From NCBI RefSeq assembly GCF_900291985.1, contig NZ_LT985980.1, forward strand, positions 2,144,001-2,208,000: a stretch of 64,000 nt of DNA. The letters are read 5' to 3'. Positions within the stretch are counted from its first letter, which is position 1; each line of letters opens with the position of its first letter. Position numbers and translations under genes: made by a program. The notes below the pieces were generated by a model, which was given only the letters and a program-made list of their open reading frames with translations, was not told the origin of the DNA and ran no database searches. The DNA is from Lysinibacillus timonensis (lineage in GTDB: Bacteria; Bacillota; Bacilli; Bacillales_A; Planococcaceae). Below are positions 62,964-64,000 of this stretch, piece by piece.

Positions 62964-63566
62964 CTATTTTTTTGCCTTTATAATCCAATAGCCTTTTTTC
63001 TTCTCAACAATCTCGACTTCAGCAAACTTTTCTTCTAAATGTGCAACCGTTGATGGCGCCCCTTGTTTCTTTTGAATCACAACCCACAATTCACCGTTCG
63101 CAACTAACTTTCCGTAAGCTTGATCATAAAACCTAAAAACTGTGTCTTTCCCAGCTCTAATTGGTGGATTTGTCAGTATTGCTGCCGCCTGTAATTCATC
63201 TTCAACAGATGCCAACCCATCACTTTCAAATATACGTACATTTTGAACTCCGTTTATTTGTGCATTTTTTTGAGCTAATGCAACCGCTCTTTCATTGACA
63301 TCCATCATATAAATGAGTCGATCAGGATTTGCCTTAGCTATCGCTAGTCCAATCGGTCCATAGCCACACCCTATATCTAACACTACACCATCTACATTTG
63401 GCATCTCAAATGATTCTATTAAAGTACGGGATCCAAAATCTACTTCGCTTTTACTAAAAACACCTGCATCTGTTTCAAATTGAAACCAAGTCCCGAGCAA
63501 ATTGAATTTCCAATGACGCGGTTTACTTTCTGTTTGAGGTTTATTTGAATAATAATGTTCAGACAT
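62964..63566 (-). CDS. RsmC-like 16S rRNA (guanine-N2) methyltransferase domain protein (YbxB)
   Basis: A 200-residue class I methyltransferase: SAM motif I DIGCGYGPIGLAIA, motif II MMDVNERAVALA and the catalytic NPPIRAGK. The NPP motif and position between rplL and rpoB match B. subtilis YbxB. It is related to the C-terminal half of RsmC, which methylates G1207 of 16S rRNA. GAGGAGGG precedes the ATG. Confidence 0.92.
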   Translation of the reverse strand: MSEHYYSNKPQTESKPRHWKFNLLGTWFQFETDAGVFSKSEVDFGSRTLIESFEMPNVDGVVLDIGCGYGPIGLAIAKANPDRLIYMMDVNERAVALAQKNAQINGVQNVRIFESDGLASVEDELQAAAILTNPPIRAGKDTVFRFYDQAYGKLVANGELWVVIQKKQGAPSTVAHLEEKFAEVEIVEKKKGYWIIKAKK

Positions 63567-63594
63567 TTATACCCTCCTCGGGAGAAATGAAGAA

Positions 63595-63618
63595 AGCTCG
63601 TCATTTCAGACGAGCTTC
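63595..63618 (-). terminator. Hairpin between rplL and the methyltransferase gene
   Basis: AAGCTCGTC and GACGAGCTT pair with an ATTTCA loop. On the minus strand TTCTTC follows, so termination is probably partial. Confidence 0.6.
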
Positions 63619-63697
63619 TCTGCTGGTTGAAAAGCCCTTCAATATTAAAGGAACAACAATCAATCAGCCTTCTATACTTTCAAAACGGAAAGTAAAA

Positions 63698-64000
63698 TTA
63701 TTTAACTTCTACGCTAGCGCCAACTTCTTCGATTTTAGCTTTAATTTCTTCAGCTTCTTCTTTAGATACGCCTTCTTTTAATGGTTTTGGAGCGTTGTCA
63801 ACTAATTCTTTAGCTTCTTTTAAGCCAAGACCAGTTAATTCACGTACCACTTTGATTACTTTAATTTTTTGGTCACCAGCAGATGCTAGTACTACGTCAA
63901 ATTCAGTTTTTTCTTCAGCAGCAGCTGCACCGCCACCTGCTACTACCGCTACAGGAGCAGCAGCTGTTACACCAAATTCTTCTTCAATTGCTTTTACTAA
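63698..64000 (-). CDS. rplL: Ribosomal protein L7/L12 (partial, start outside window)
   Basis: The last 100 residues are present: [11 protein letters not shown], an Ala/Gly/Pro-rich hinge (about [19 protein letters not shown] in part), then the C-terminal factor-binding domain with [40 protein letters not shown] and GASVEVK. The N-terminal dimerisation part lies beyond 64000. It forms the flexible stalk that recruits EF-G and EF-Tu. Confidence 0.98.
   Translation of the reverse strand, partial: LVKAIEEEFGVTAAAPVAVVAGGGAAAAEEKTEFDVVLASAGDQKIKVIKVVRELTGLGLKEAKELVDNAPKPLKEGVSKEEAEEIKAKIEEVGASVEVK

Overview
This is a low-GC Firmicutes chromosome segment, most likely from an endospore-forming member of the Bacillales (Planococcaceae or a related Bacillaceae lineage such as Lysinibacillus, Solibacillus or Sporosarcina; the genus is inference). 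The evidence is the Bacillus-type ribosomal supercluster, strong GGAGG ribosome sites and sporulation or germination genes (cwlD, gerD, kbaA, an alpha/beta-type SASP). Nearly all housekeeping genes lie on the minus strand, so the supercluster reads from right to left.

Layout. (1) 1-3.7 kb: kbaA, gerD (opposite strand), salA/mrp and cwlD, in the same neighbourhood order as B. subtilis. (2) 3.8-22.8 kb: an accessory block between the conserved neighbours cwlD and rpsI. It holds a heterodimeric ABC exporter with an operator-studded promoter, a nitrilase-type hydrolase and a GNAT protein, an IS110-family insertion sequence with a bridge-RNA-like non-coding end, a czrA-czcD zinc sensor and efflux pair, a sugar dehydrogenase-like lipoprotein, a SASP, the UV endonuclease uvsE, the ectoine operon ectABC, and a CitM-type transporter with a CitST-like two-component system. 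(3) 22.8-42 kb: rpsI-rplM, truA, the ECF transporter energising module ecfT-ecfA2-ecfA1, then the alpha, spc and S10 ribosomal operons from rplQ back to rpsJ. (4) 42-50.3 kb: a second insertion, between the S10 and str operons: a Na+/H+ antiporter-family protein, a BceRSAB-type peptide-antibiotic sensing and detoxification module, and a group IIC intron sitting just after the tuf terminator. (5) 50.3-64 kb: tuf, fusA, rpsG, rpsL, an L7Ae-like protein, rpoC, rpoB, an RsmC-like methyltransferase and the end of rplL.

How the parts work together. The right and central parts make the translation and transcription machinery plus secretion (secY), nucleotide balance (adk) and vitamin uptake (ECF module). 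The accessory blocks cover envelope and environmental stress: osmoprotection (ectoine), zinc efflux, drug or peptide export, citrate sensing and uptake, and DNA protection and repair in spores.

The most notable observations are: a decayed methionine aminopeptidase gene between adk and infA, where an intact map gene is normally found; a two-armed RNA-like fold upstream of the IS110 transposase with the layout expected of a bridge RNA; a consensus sigma-A promoter preceded by a perfect 22-bp palindrome, with about 440 nt of leader before ectA; a short promoter-to-terminator structured unit upstream of ecfA1; and a BceR-type operator inside the bceS stop region. No tRNA, rRNA or CRISPR array was seen.
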